From the NCBI GenBank assembly GCA_001303665.1, contig LJUF01000056.1, forward strand, positions 1-18,339: a DNA stretch of 18,339 nucleotides. The letters are read 5' to 3'. This stretch comes from Phycisphaerae bacterium SM23_33 (lineage in GTDB: Bacteria; Planctomycetota; Phycisphaerae; SM23-33). Under the pieces are notes generated by a model. The model did no database searches and had not been told where the DNA came from. It worked only from the letters and a program-made list of their open reading frames with translations. Both the position numbers and the translations under genes were made by a program. Positions 5,956 through 14,193 of the stretch are shown one piece after another; the stretch's first letter is position 1; the number at the start of each line of letters is the position of its first letter.

Positions 5956-8900
5956 CTACCGTTTCGGCGGGGCGGCCTCGCGGACCACGGCGCCGTGCTC
6001 CTCGGAAAGCACCAGCAGGGCGAACCTTTCCACGAAGTCCAGCTCGTTGGTGTTGAGCGAGGAGTAGTCGAACCGCCCGCGGAGGTCGGTGTAGCCGTCC
6101 TTGTAGAACTCAACCTGGCCGCCCTGCATGCGGGCGTAGACCTTCACGTACACCTTCGGCAGCGGCTTGCCGGTGGCCGCGTCGGCCAGCCGGAGCTGCC
6201 CGTAATTCTCGATCACCTGGCAGGTGAGGGCGTTGGAGTAGTGCGCCTGCGACCTCTTCACCCCGCCGGCCAGGATCTCGATCATCACGTTGGCGTTGTG
6301 GAATCGCTGGGGCAGGTCGAAGCTGTGCACGGTCTTGTCGGCCGGCAGCTTGATGACGGCGGTTTCGTTGGGGCGGATGTAGGCGAACTGGCCGGCATAC
6401 TGCTTCATGAACGGCTGCCGCGAGAAGAGCAGCTCGATGTCCATGAGGTAGTAGTTGACCACCGCCTCGGTGAGGTTCTGGTAATTGACGGTGATCTTGC
6501 CGGCCTCGGCCTCGAACTCCAGGCTGGGCTCGGTGGCGGCCAACGCCGTCTGCTGCTGGGCGCGGTCCTGCTGGTCCACCACCTTGGCGGGGCGGCCTTC
6601 AATCTCGTCGAGCTGGGCGGCGACGTTGGCGAACAGCTTCCGCCAGCGCTCCACGCCGTAGTCCTTGTACTTGTCGGCCATGGCCCGGGCGACGTTCAGC
6701 CCCGGCGTGTAGAAGTCGATGTAGGCGGCGAAGTAATCGTGCTGGAGACGGGTGGCGAGCCCGGCCGGATCCACCTGGTTGAAGAACTCCAGGGCCTCTT
6801 CCACGCGGTCCTGAAGCAGCAGGTAGTAGGTGACGGCCATGAGGTCGTCGTCGTCGAGCTTGGCCCGGCAGGCGAGCACGTTCATCAGCCGGTGATACTG
6901 CTGGCGGAAGCGCTCGTTGAGGATCTGCCGCCGCTGCCCCAGCCGGTGGGCCCGGGCGTTGACCAGCGGGCTGTACTCCATGTGCTGGTAGCTCTTGCGC
7001 ACGACCGGGTCGACGGTCAGCAGCCTGGTGTCAATGTAGTCGCCGCACTGGCCGGCCAGCGGGCTGTGCTGGAGGTACTCGCGGATGGCCGGCACGTCGT
7101 TGTGGTAAATGCCGTAGGACCACAGCGTGTGGTTATAGGCGTGCCGGGCCGCCAGCAAGGCGATGACCTTCCCGAAGAAGGCCTTCTCCCGCACGCGGAA
7201 GGCGATGCGGGCCAGGTTCACGCGGTTGAGGTTGCACTCGGTGAGGTAGGCCAGCACCTGCTCGTCCGTGCCGTTCTGGCTGATCCAGTCCCAACTGGTG
7301 CGGTCGATCCGGCTGGGCTGCTCGACGACCTTCAGGGTGACCGGCTGGGCGAAGGCGATGAGTTTCTCCTGCTTGGTCACGTGCACGGGGTAGTGCTTCT
7401 GCTGGCCGGCGGCGGGGAAGTAGAAGTAATACTCCGCCGTCTGGGTGTTGTACGGCTCCAGCACCAGGTGCAGGCTGTGGGTGTAGCGGCCTTTCAGCAC
7501 GGGGATGGCCCCGCCCGGCACCTGGAGCAATACGTCCAGCTTCTGCCGCGAGGAGGTGGGGTTGGTGATGACCACCTGGCAGCCGTACACCGTGTGCACC
7601 AGGAACTCCTCCGTCACGTACTTGTCCAGCCGCTCGTTGTTGACGTAGCGGTAGCGGTCGCTGTGGCGGAAGAAGTTCTGGCTGACCAGGACGGGGGTCT
7701 TCTCGGCGGCGGGCTCGACGACCTGGATCTGCCGGTGGAAGGCGACCAGGGGGCTCACCGCGTCCAGGCTGAAGCTGCGCTGCTTGAACTCGGTCTTGTG
7801 CTCGCCGGGCTCAAAGGGCAGGTCCAGCACCGCCAGGGCGAACATCATCTCGGGGAAGCTGCGCGAGGCCTCGGCCAGGTGGGTGGAGAAGAACTCACCT
7901 TCCCCGTCGTGGGCGGCGTAGTCGTTCCAGAAGGCGTTGACGGCTACAAGGTCGGCGGTGGTCTGCTCGATGGGCAGGTGATAGTAGTTGTTCTCCACCC
8001 ATTCCTCGGTCTTGTCCAGGGCGCGATAGAACAGCCGGGCGCGGCGGCGCAGGGCCCCGTCCTGGACCCAGGCCCGCACCTCTTGGGCTTCCGCCCGCTC
8101 GGCGCCAGTCACGTCGAGCGCCCTCAGCAGCTCCCTGGGCTTCCCTTCCTCTGCCGGCAGTCTGGCCGGGGCGGGCGCGGCGGCAGGCGCAGTGGTCGGG
8201 CGCGCACGACCGGCTCGCAGATCAATGCGCGGGGCCGCGAAATGCGGCACCGCCAGGAGCGCGTCCGCATGCTCGCCCAAAGCCAAGGCCGCCTTGGCCT
8301 CCAGCGCCCCGGCCTTCAGGGCGGTGTCGAACAGGAAGTTGAAGCGCTCGACGTCCGGCGGGATGAGGTCGTACAGCTCCTTGACGAAGCGGGCCGCGGC
8401 CGGATGCTCCGCCCGGATCCGCCGGCCCAGCAGGATCTTCTCCACGATGTTGAGCTGCCCGTAGGCCCAGGGCAGCCGGTACGGCGACAGGTCGGCGCCT
8501 GTCAGCCAGCGGTCCAGGAAGGTCTTGTCCTTCTTGTTAACCAGGTAGGGCAGGATGACCTGCTTGAAGAAATCCGGGTCCTTCCTGGACAGGAAGAAGT
8601 TCAGCTCGTGGCAGGCGTACTTGGAGTACATCTCGCGCTTTTCCTCTGGTTTCATCTTCGGCCAGCGGAGGATGAAGCCGAACTCGATCAGCTTGGGATC
8701 CCGGCTCAGCGTGGCGTACAGGGCGTACACCTTGGCCAGGCTGTCGTAGGCCTCCAGCTTGGAGGTGGTGATGTCGTCCAGGGTGAACTTCTGGCCCTTC
8801 TTGACCACGGAGATCTGCTTTTTCTCGGCGAAGTGCTTGGCGGGGTCGAGCCCGGCCGCCAGCCGCAGGTCCTCGAACCTGGGCTTGACCTCCGGCAGCG

Positions 8901-11900
8901 ACAGCTCGCGGTAAGCGATGTTCTCCGGATCGACGGCGACGACGTGGAGCTGCTGGTGGGCGCCTAGCTCCTTGCGCTGGATGGTGACGGCGCCGTTCTT
9001 ATCCGGCCGGAGGTTGGCCAGCACCACGGACTGCTCAGCCAGGAAATCCAGGTTGGCGAACTTCCCGGCCTCCCTCTCCCGCGCCTTCCCGCCTATCCCA
9101 AAGAACCGGCTGACCGGGCCTTTGGCCTCCGCGCCCGCGTAGGCCTCGCCCGCCCTGGCGACCTGCCGGCCAGCCTCGGTCTTGCGGATGGACCAGGGGT
9201 TCAGCAGCAGCCCCGGCCGGTTGAGCATGTTGCCGGGGAACTTGGCGAGATACTTCCGCTCCAGGATGTAGCGGTACTCGTCACCGATGTTGCGCCCGGC
9301 GACGTACAGCGATTCGGGGCTGGAAACGTGAATTCGATCGGGTTCGGGCAGGCCCAGCCGGCCCAGGCTGGAGTAGACGGAGTACTCCGGCATGTACCGC
9401 GTGGCCAGCACGTGCACCCGCGCCAGCTTGTCGGCGTTGGCCAGCCGGATCGTCACCTTGGTCCTGTCGGCCTCGACGGCGGCAATCTGCAGCGGCCTGG
9501 GGTTGCGGACCTGAAGATGGCGCCTGGGCGCCAGGACGTAGCCCTGGCGGAGGTCGCCGGGGGCCAGGCTGATGTCCACCTGCTCGCCGCTGTCCTTGAG
9601 GAACAGCCTGTAATCGCCGGCCGGCAGGTCCTCCACGACCACGAAGCCATCCTTGATCTTCAGGGCGTTGAAGCAGTCCCTGGCGAACGAGCCGCCGCGA
9701 AGCTCCAGCAAGGCCAGCTCGTCGCGGAGGGGCTTTTTGGCGGCGCCCATGTAGGGCAGGGAGACGGCCTGGCCGGCCTGGCCGTGCACCTGCCGCGAGT
9801 AGTTGTGCTCGTCGCGCGCCAGCAGCCACTTGTGGCTGGTGCCCTCGGGCCCCTTGGCGCTGATCCAATCGATGTCCTTCAGCTCGCCCAGGCTGACCCT
9901 TCCCTGCCCGTCCGTCCGTAGCGTGCACTGAACCTGCTGGCGGAAATCGCGATGCTTGAACGCCAACGCCACCGGCCGGGAGGCCTTGGGCTCGCCGGTC
10001 TTGCCCAGCACGTCCAGGAAGTATTCCCCGTCAACGTGGACCAGGTGGAGGTCTTCGATCTTGTCGGTCACGTCGATCTGGTTGAGGCTGAAGGCGGCGG
10101 CGTCGGCGAGGTCCAGCTTCTTGTTCTGGCTGAGGTTCTGGACCTTGGCCTTGAGGGTGAAGTGGATCTGGCTCAGCCGCTCCGGCACGCTGAACTCGTG
10201 CAGCGACTCGCGGTCCTCGAACAACTTGAAGTCGGCGACCTCCTGGCTGGTCTGGACGCCGTCGTGGTCCTGGCTGACAACCACCAGCCTCACGTCCTCC
10301 AGCACCGACAGCGTGACCGGCTCGTTGTTGAGGTACAGCATCGGCCGGAGGACGACCGAGGCTTTCTTCCGCGTCAGCAGGGCCTCGCGGTCCACGTAAA
10401 AGCCGGCCTGGAGCCGGTACTCCTCCTGCTGATGCGGGAAATCCGCCAGGCAGGCGAACTCGCCATGGATGAGGACGATCTTCTGCTGGCCGGGCTTGGT
10501 GGTGAACGGCACGGTGACGGTGCCGTCGGCCTCCGGCTCGAACAGCCGCCCGTCCAGCCAGAGCTTCGCGTCGGAGAGCTTGCGGCCGGCCTCGTCCAGG
10601 ATGGTGAAGACGTGCCCGGCCGTGGAGGTCCGCAGCAGGTAGCGCAAATGGCCTTTGCGGACCAGGGCCCGGCTGCTCTTGCCGTTGCCGATGAACTCGA
10701 CCACGTACACGCCGGGCTGTTTCAGGCCGGGGAAGTCAAACCCCCGCCGCACTCGCCGCAGCGGCGGCTCGGTGTAGCTGTGCACCTTCTCCTCGTTGGC
10801 CACCAGGCCGTCGAGGTTGATCTCGGTGCCGATTTCGCGCTGGTTCTCGCGATAGTAATTCAGCGTGTTGATCTCGAAGACCTTCACGATGAGCTTGCCG
10901 ACGTTCTTGACCTGCAGCTCCAGGCCGACCGGCTCGTCGGCGGCGAAGACGGTCTTGTTGGTGTAGGCGAAGTCCAGGTCCACGCGTTCGGTGAGGGCAC
11001 GGTTGGCCTCCGGGGAGAGCATCGCCGTCCACGTCTCCGGGTCGCCCAGGCCGTTGAGCAGCTTGGTCTCGGCCAGGACCTGCTTCAGGTAGGTGTCGCG
11101 GATGTAGGCCTGGTAGGGCTCGTAGGAATTCTCCTGGAGGAAGAAGTGCATGAGGCAGCTGCGGACCAGCGGCTCGTCATCGCCGACGCGCGGCAGCAGC
11201 GTCTGCGGCTGGAAATTGGCGAGGAGGTCGGCCTGGTGGATGCGCAGGTCGAATCGGCGGAGATACTCGGGGTTCACGTAGGCCACTGGCCGCGGCAGCT
11301 TGATGTACGTCATGAAGCGGTCCTTGTCGTACACGCCCTGCGACCGGTCCAGCACCAGGCGGTGGTACAGCACGTGGGCCTTGAGCGAGTTGTGCACCGG
11401 GGCCAGCTTCTGGACGAACCCCCACAGCCGGTCCAGGTAGGCCGCCCGCTGCTTGGGGTCGTGCTGCCACTCGTCGTCGGGCGCCGGCTGGAGCTTGCCC
11501 AGGTAGATGTTGACGAACTGGGTCTGGTTCAGCAGATCGCCCTTGAGCTTCAGGCACTCCTCGAGCTGGGCCAGCAGCAGCGCCCGGTGGATGTTCTCCG
11601 AGCCGAACCCCCCGCTGTGGCGGTGCTTGAGGTCCTCCACCACCAGCCTGGGCAGGTTGGGCACGTCGGGCCGCTGCAGCCGGCGGATCAGGTCGCGGAG
11701 ACGGTCGGCGTCCAGTTTCATCTCCGCCAGCCAGTCCAGGGCCGAATCCTCAAAGCCGTTCAGGTTGCCGTGCGTGCTGAAGGCCCGCTTGGTCAGGACG
11801 TCCCGGCTGATGAGCTTGGGGTCCATGCGGACGGGCAGCCTCACCTGCTGCGCCAGCGTCTCCCGCTGATGGTCGAAGCGCAGGTTCAGCCGCTGCCGCA

Positions 11901-12222
11901 GGAACTCCAGCGACCCTTTGGGGTCCTTGTCGTACTTCAGCAGGGCCTGGCGGTTGCGGATTTCCTCCACGCGCGCGGTGTGCCCGTGACGGGCGATCCA
12001 GGACTTCAGCACCTCCTCCACTTGGTCCAACTGCCCCGTGTTCTGGTAGTGCAGGCAGTGGTAATAGTAATACTCCTCCGTGCCGGCGATGAGCTGCTTG
12101 AGCGGCACGGTGCGGTCCTTCGCCAGGGCGAAGTCCTCGACGAAGCCGATCTCCCCGGCCGGGCAGGCCGAGAACACCGACGCCAATACGGTCAACGCTG
12201 CCAAAGTCGCTGCGGGTCTCAT
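5956..12222 (-). CDS. Giant exported protein with macroglobulin-like beta domains and helical solenoid regions (2088 aa)
   Basis: The start at 12222 has AAGGAG 7 bases upstream. The N-terminus MRPAATLAALTVLASVFSAC is a signal peptide; Cys20 could be lipidated. About residues 30-400 are helical (EEYYYYHCLHYQNTGQLDQV). Residues about 410-570 resemble the bacterial alpha-2-macroglobulin MG domains: FAADEPVGLELQVKNVGKL, QPGVYVVEFIGNGKSSRALV and FTILDEAGRKLSDAKLWLDG. No Cys-Gly-Glu-Gln thioester is present. A proline/alanine linker lies near 1336-1357, another beta region near 1541-1625, a helical stretch near 1640-1880, and the end carries GQLRLADAATGKPLPKVYVK plus DGYTDLRGRFDYSS, a domain I recall as strongly conserved at the C-terminus of very large planctomycete-type proteins. 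A surface scaffold or protease-related role is possible; none is proven. The stop lies directly against the REP array. Confidence 0.85.
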   Translation of the reverse strand: MRPAATLAALTVLASVFSACPAGEIGFVEDFALAKDRTVPLKQLIAGTEEYYYYHCLHYQNTGQLDQVEEVLKSWIARHGHTARVEEIRNRQALLKYDKDPKGSLEFLRQRLNLRFDHQRETLAQQVRLPVRMDPKLISRDVLTKRAFSTHGNLNGFEDSALDWLAEMKLDADRLRDLIRRLQRPDVPNLPRLVVEDLKHRHSGGFGSENIHRALLLAQLEECLKLKGDLLNQTQFVNIYLGKLQPAPDDEWQHDPKQRAAYLDRLWGFVQKLAPVHNSLKAHVLYHRLVLDRSQGVYDKDRFMTYIKLPRPVAYVNPEYLRRFDLRIHQADLLANFQPQTLLPRVGDDEPLVRSCLMHFFLQENSYEPYQAYIRDTYLKQVLAETKLLNGLGDPETWTAMLSPEANRALTERVDLDFAYTNKTVFAADEPVGLELQVKNVGKLIVKVFEINTLNYYRENQREIGTEINLDGLVANEEKVHSYTEPPLRRVRRGFDFPGLKQPGVYVVEFIGNGKSSRALVRKGHLRYLLRTSTAGHVFTILDEAGRKLSDAKLWLDGRLFEPEADGTVTVPFTTKPGQQKIVLIHGEFACLADFPHQQEEYRLQAGFYVDREALLTRKKASVVLRPMLYLNNEPVTLSVLEDVRLVVVSQDHDGVQTSQEVADFKLFEDRESLHEFSVPERLSQIHFTLKAKVQNLSQNKKLDLADAAAFSLNQIDVTDKIEDLHLVHVDGEYFLDVLGKTGEPKASRPVALAFKHRDFRQQVQCTLRTDGQGRVSLGELKDIDWISAKGPEGTSHKWLLARDEHNYSRQVHGQAGQAVSLPYMGAAKKPLRDELALLELRGGSFARDCFNALKIKDGFVVVEDLPAGDYRLFLKDSGEQVDISLAPGDLRQGYVLAPRRHLQVRNPRPLQIAAVEADRTKVTIRLANADKLARVHVLATRYMPEYSVYSSLGRLGLPEPDRIHVSSPESLYVAGRNIGDEYRYILERKYLAKFPGNMLNRPGLLLNPWSIRKTEAGRQVARAGEAYAGAEAKGPVSRFFGIGGKAREREAGKFANLDFLAEQSVVLANLRPDKNGAVTIQRKELGAHQQLHVVAVDPENIAYRELSLPEVKPRFEDLRLAAGLDPAKHFAEKKQISVVKKGQKFTLDDITTSKLEAYDSLAKVYALYATLSRDPKLIEFGFILRWPKMKPEEKREMYSKYACHELNFFLSRKDPDFFKQVILPYLVNKKDKTFLDRWLTGADLSPYRLPWAYGQLNIVEKILLGRRIRAEHPAAARFVKELYDLIPPDVERFNFLFDTALKAGALEAKAALALGEHADALLAVPHFAAPRIDLRAGRARPTTAPAAAPAPARLPAEEGKPRELLRALDVTGAERAEAQEVRAWVQDGALRRRARLFYRALDKTEEWVENNYYHLPIEQTTADLVAVNAFWNDYAAHDGEGEFFSTHLAEASRSFPEMMFALAVLDLPFEPGEHKTEFKQRSFSLDAVSPLVAFHRQIQVVEPAAEKTPVLVSQNFFRHSDRYRYVNNERLDKYVTEEFLVHTVYGCQVVITNPTSSRQKLDVLLQVPGGAIPVLKGRYTHSLHLVLEPYNTQTAEYYFYFPAAGQQKHYPVHVTKQEKLIAFAQPVTLKVVEQPSRIDRTSWDWISQNGTDEQVLAYLTECNLNRVNLARIAFRVREKAFFGKVIALLAARHAYNHTLWSYGIYHNDVPAIREYLQHSPLAGQCGDYIDTRLLTVDPVVRKSYQHMEYSPLVNARAHRLGQRRQILNERFRQQYHRLMNVLACRAKLDDDDLMAVTYYLLLQDRVEEALEFFNQVDPAGLATRLQHDYFAAYIDFYTPGLNVARAMADKYKDYGVERWRKLFANVAAQLDEIEGRPAKVVDQQDRAQQQTALAATEPSLEFEAEAGKITVNYQNLTEAVVNYYLMDIELLFSRQPFMKQYAGQFAYIRPNETAVIKLPADKTVHSFDLPQRFHNANVMIEILAGGVKRSQAHYSNALTCQVIENYGQLRLADAATGKPLPKVYVKVYARMQGGQVEFYKDGYTDLRGRFDYSSLNTNELDFVERFALLVLSEEHGAVVREAAPPKR

Positions 12223-12317
12223 GGGAAGCTCCTTGTCGGCTCTTGAGGCTGAGTCCTTGCCGTCATTGCTCTGACCTGCCTGGACGGGGCCGGCGGGATA
12301 CGCCCGGCCCGGGCGGC

Positions 12318-12323
12318 AGTATA
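12318..12323 (-). promoter_or_regulatory. Possible -10 element for the giant exported protein gene
   Basis: On the minus strand TATACT occurs about 95 bases upstream of the start codon at 12222, matching the sigma-70 -10 consensus at five of six bases. I could not find a convincing -35 hexamer at 16-18 bases spacing (the region there is alternating CG). The 283-base gap after the preceding gene does make a separate promoter likely somewhere here. Confidence 0.25.
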
Positions 12324-12442
12324 GCCATTATGGATGACGCCGCGCGTGTGCATGTACTCTCGGCGCAGGCTGTCTGACCTCGTTAGACGCAGGCGCGGGC
12401 CGAAGGTTTCTCGAAAAACCAGCACTTGTGCAGCCGGCGATT

Positions 12443-12476
12443 CTGCCGCCCGGGCCGTCAACACAGTTGGCGGCAG
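12443..12476 (-). terminator. Stem-loop downstream of the MBL-fold gene
   Basis: CTGCCGCC (12443-12450) and GGCGGCAG (12469-12476) form an 8-bp stem about 30 bases after the stop of the MBL-fold gene, with an inner AAC/GTT extension. It lacks a following T tract, so it is at best a weak or factor-dependent terminator. A second near-palindrome, GGTTTCTCGAAAAACC, lies at 12405-12420 (one mismatch). The rest of the gap 12223-12505 holds no gene I can support. Confidence 0.25.
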
Positions 12477-12505
12477 CCCTGCGCCGGCGAGTGGAGCCCG
12501 TCCGA

Positions 12506-13273
12506 CTAAGCCTTCAGCCGGGCGGCGCGGACGGCCTGGAGGACCGTGCCGAGGCTGTCTTCATGCTTCCACAGCAGAAACCGCCACCAGCTCCGCATGT
12601 CCTGCGGCGGGGCGACCTGCTTCGTGATCTGCCGGTCGGACTCACCCGCGGCGCAGGCCTGGGAAACGCGGTCGATCAGCCAGCGGAAGTATTCCACCCA
12701 TCGCTTCAGCTCGGCGGTGGTGCACAGCGGCCCGTGCCCGGGAATGACGGTGGCCGCGTCGAACTCGATCAGCCGCGCGTAGGTGTCCACCAGCAGCCTG
12801 GCGGTGGCGGCGTCCAGGTTTCCCGTGGGGATCAGCCCCCATCCGAATATGTCGCCCACGAACAGGGCCCTGTCGTCGGGGACCCACACGCAGCAGTCGG
12901 CGTCGGTGTGGCAGCCGGGGGTCGGCAGCATCAGCACGCGCCGCCGCGGGCCCTCGAACCACCGGCCCTGCGGCGGCAGACGGCTGGTCCGCTGATTGAT
13001 GATCTCGGCCCCGAAGCGGCGCCGGAAGGCCGCGTTCAGGGCGGTGTGGTCGCCGTGCGGGTGCGTGTTCAGCACGTACTTGACCGGGCGGTCGCCCAGG
13101 GCCGAACGGATGGCCGCGAAGACCTCCGCCTCGAGCTGCGGCTGCTCCAGGGCGTCCACCACGAGCGCGTATTCGCCCAGGTCGATCCAGGCGATGTTGT
13201 CCACGGCCACGCGCACCTGGAACCCCTCGCCCACGGTCACGATCTTCGGCGTGTCGGTCGGATCGGTTGACAT
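12506..13273 (-). CDS. MBL-fold metallo-hydrolase (255 aa)
   Basis: The metallo-beta-lactamase fold is identified by its metal ligands: THPHGDHT (H-x-H-x-D-H), PTPGCHTDADCC (second His), LFVGDIFGWG (bridging Asp) and VIPGHGP (last His). The order and spacing are those of the glyoxalase-II-like and lactonase-like members that hydrolyse thioesters, lactones or similar esters with two metal ions. The substrate cannot be read from the sequence; the active-site CHTDADCC stretch is cysteine-rich. There is no signal peptide, so it is cytoplasmic. Two ATGs lie six bases apart: GGAG directly touches the first (13279) but is 6 bases from the second (13273), so I favour 13273. It follows yebC by 125 bases and may have its own promoter or share the upstream transcript. 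Confidence 0.9.
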   Translation of the reverse strand: MSTDPTDTPKIVTVGEGFQVRVAVDNIAWIDLGEYALVVDALEQPQLEAEVFAAIRSALGDRPVKYVLNTHPHGDHTALNAAFRRRFGAEIINQRTSRLPPQGRWFEGPRRRVLMLPTPGCHTDADCCVWVPDDRALFVGDIFGWGLIPTGNLDAATARLLVDTYARLIEFDAATVIPGHGPLCTTAELKRWVEYFRWLIDRVSQACAAGESDRQITKQVAPPQDMRSWWRFLLWKHEDSLGTVLQAVRAARLKA

Positions 13274-13398
13274 CGTCATCTCCGTCGGCGGCCGAACGTC
13301 CCAATAATGAGGTACTTTCGCCGCTCCGGTTCGCGCTGGGAATATGGATTCACCCGCTGGACATGGTGTCGAGGCAACGGGCCGCCTGCCGAACTCAG

Positions 13399-14157
13399 TC
13401 AGCGGGACTCGGCCTCCAGCTTGGCGCCGACGTGGTCGGGGATGTCGAAGTTGGAGTACACGTTCTGCACGTCGTCGTGATCCTCGAAGGCCTCCATGAG
13501 GCCCAGCGCCTGCCGGGCGCGGTCCTCGTCGACCGCCACGGTGGTGTCCGGCACCATGGCGATCTCGGCCGCGATGGTCTCGATCTGGTTGTCGGCCAGG
13601 GCCTTCTTCAAGTCGCCGAAGCTGCCCGGGTCGCAGGTGACCTCAAAGACGTCGGCCTCTTTCCTGACGTCCTCGGCCCCGGCCTCGAGGCAGATCTCGA
13701 TGAGCCGGTCCTCCTCCACCGCCGAGGTCGGCACGGTGAAGGTGCCCTTGGGGGCAAACATGTAGGCGACGCAGTTGCTGCCGCCGAGCTGGCCGCCGGC
13801 GCGCTCGAAGATCTTGCGGACCTCCGAGGCGGTGCGGTTGCGGTTGTCGGTGAGGCAGTCCACCATGATGGCCACCCCGCCGGGGGCGTAGCCTTCGTAG
13901 ATGACCCGCTCGAATTCCTGCTCGCCCAGTTCGCCGGTGCCGCGATTGATGGCGTTGGCGATGGTGTCTTTGGGCACGTTGGCGGCGCGGGCGTCTTCGA
14001 TGGCGTACCGCAGTTGGAGGTTCTCATCAGGGTTTCCGCCGCCGGTCTTGGCCGCGACGATGATCCGCCGGGCGAGCTTCGACCACAGCTTTCCCCTGCG
14101 AGCATCGGTCACTGCCTTTGCCCGTTTGACCTTGGCCCAGTGTGAATGACCCGACAT
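13399..14157 (-). CDS. yebC: YebC/PmpR (TACO1) family protein (252 aa)
   Basis: The N-terminus MSGHSHWAKVKRAKAVTDAR followed by RGKLWSKLARRI is the hallmark of the YebC family, as are GGGNPDENLQLRYAIEDARA, NVPKDTIANAINRGTG, YEGYAPGGVAIMVDCLTDNR and NRTASEVRKIF. The 252-residue length is typical and all three domains are present up to the C-terminal DDVQNVYSNFDIP. The family was long described as transcriptional regulators; recent work assigns YebC, like mitochondrial TACO1, a role on the ribosome in relieving stalls at proline-rich stretches. GGGAG lies 7 bases before the ATG. The start is 36 bases after the stop of the TPR gene, so it is probably on the same transcript. Confidence 0.97.
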   Translation of the reverse strand: MSGHSHWAKVKRAKAVTDARRGKLWSKLARRIIVAAKTGGGNPDENLQLRYAIEDARAANVPKDTIANAINRGTGELGEQEFERVIYEGYAPGGVAIMVDCLTDNRNRTASEVRKIFERAGGQLGGSNCVAYMFAPKGTFTVPTSAVEEDRLIEICLEAGAEDVRKEADVFEVTCDPGSFGDLKKALADNQIETIAAEIAMVPDTTVAVDEDRARQALGLMEAFEDHDDVQNVYSNFDIPDHVGAKLEAESR

Positions 14158-14193
14158 CGTCGGCTCCCTCTGCCTCAGGACGCTCCCGCTTGG

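Noticed and set aside
5643..6113. Small open frames inside the repeat array on both strands
   Set aside because: They encode repeated low-complexity peptides (such as MCSYAAHQYAS) that follow the DNA repeat, with no ribosome binding site.
5749..8967. Very long plus-strand open frame (1072 codons) opposite the giant gene
   Set aside because: It is rich in Leu, Val, Gly, Gln and His with no motif, begins inside the REP array and mirrors the minus-strand gene; high GC keeps the antisense frame free of stops.
5956..12222. Thioester motif in the macroglobulin-like protein
   Set aside because: All cysteines were scanned; none is in a C-x-E-Q context.
9952..12246. Plus-strand open frame of 764 codons
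   Set aside because: Antisense shadow of the giant exported protein; the minus strand has a signal peptide, ribosome binding site and domain structure.
12219..12464. Minus-strand open frame of 81 codons between the MBL gene and the giant gene
   Set aside because: Arg/Ala/Pro-rich, no family resemblance, runs into the start of the giant gene and overlaps the likely promoter region.
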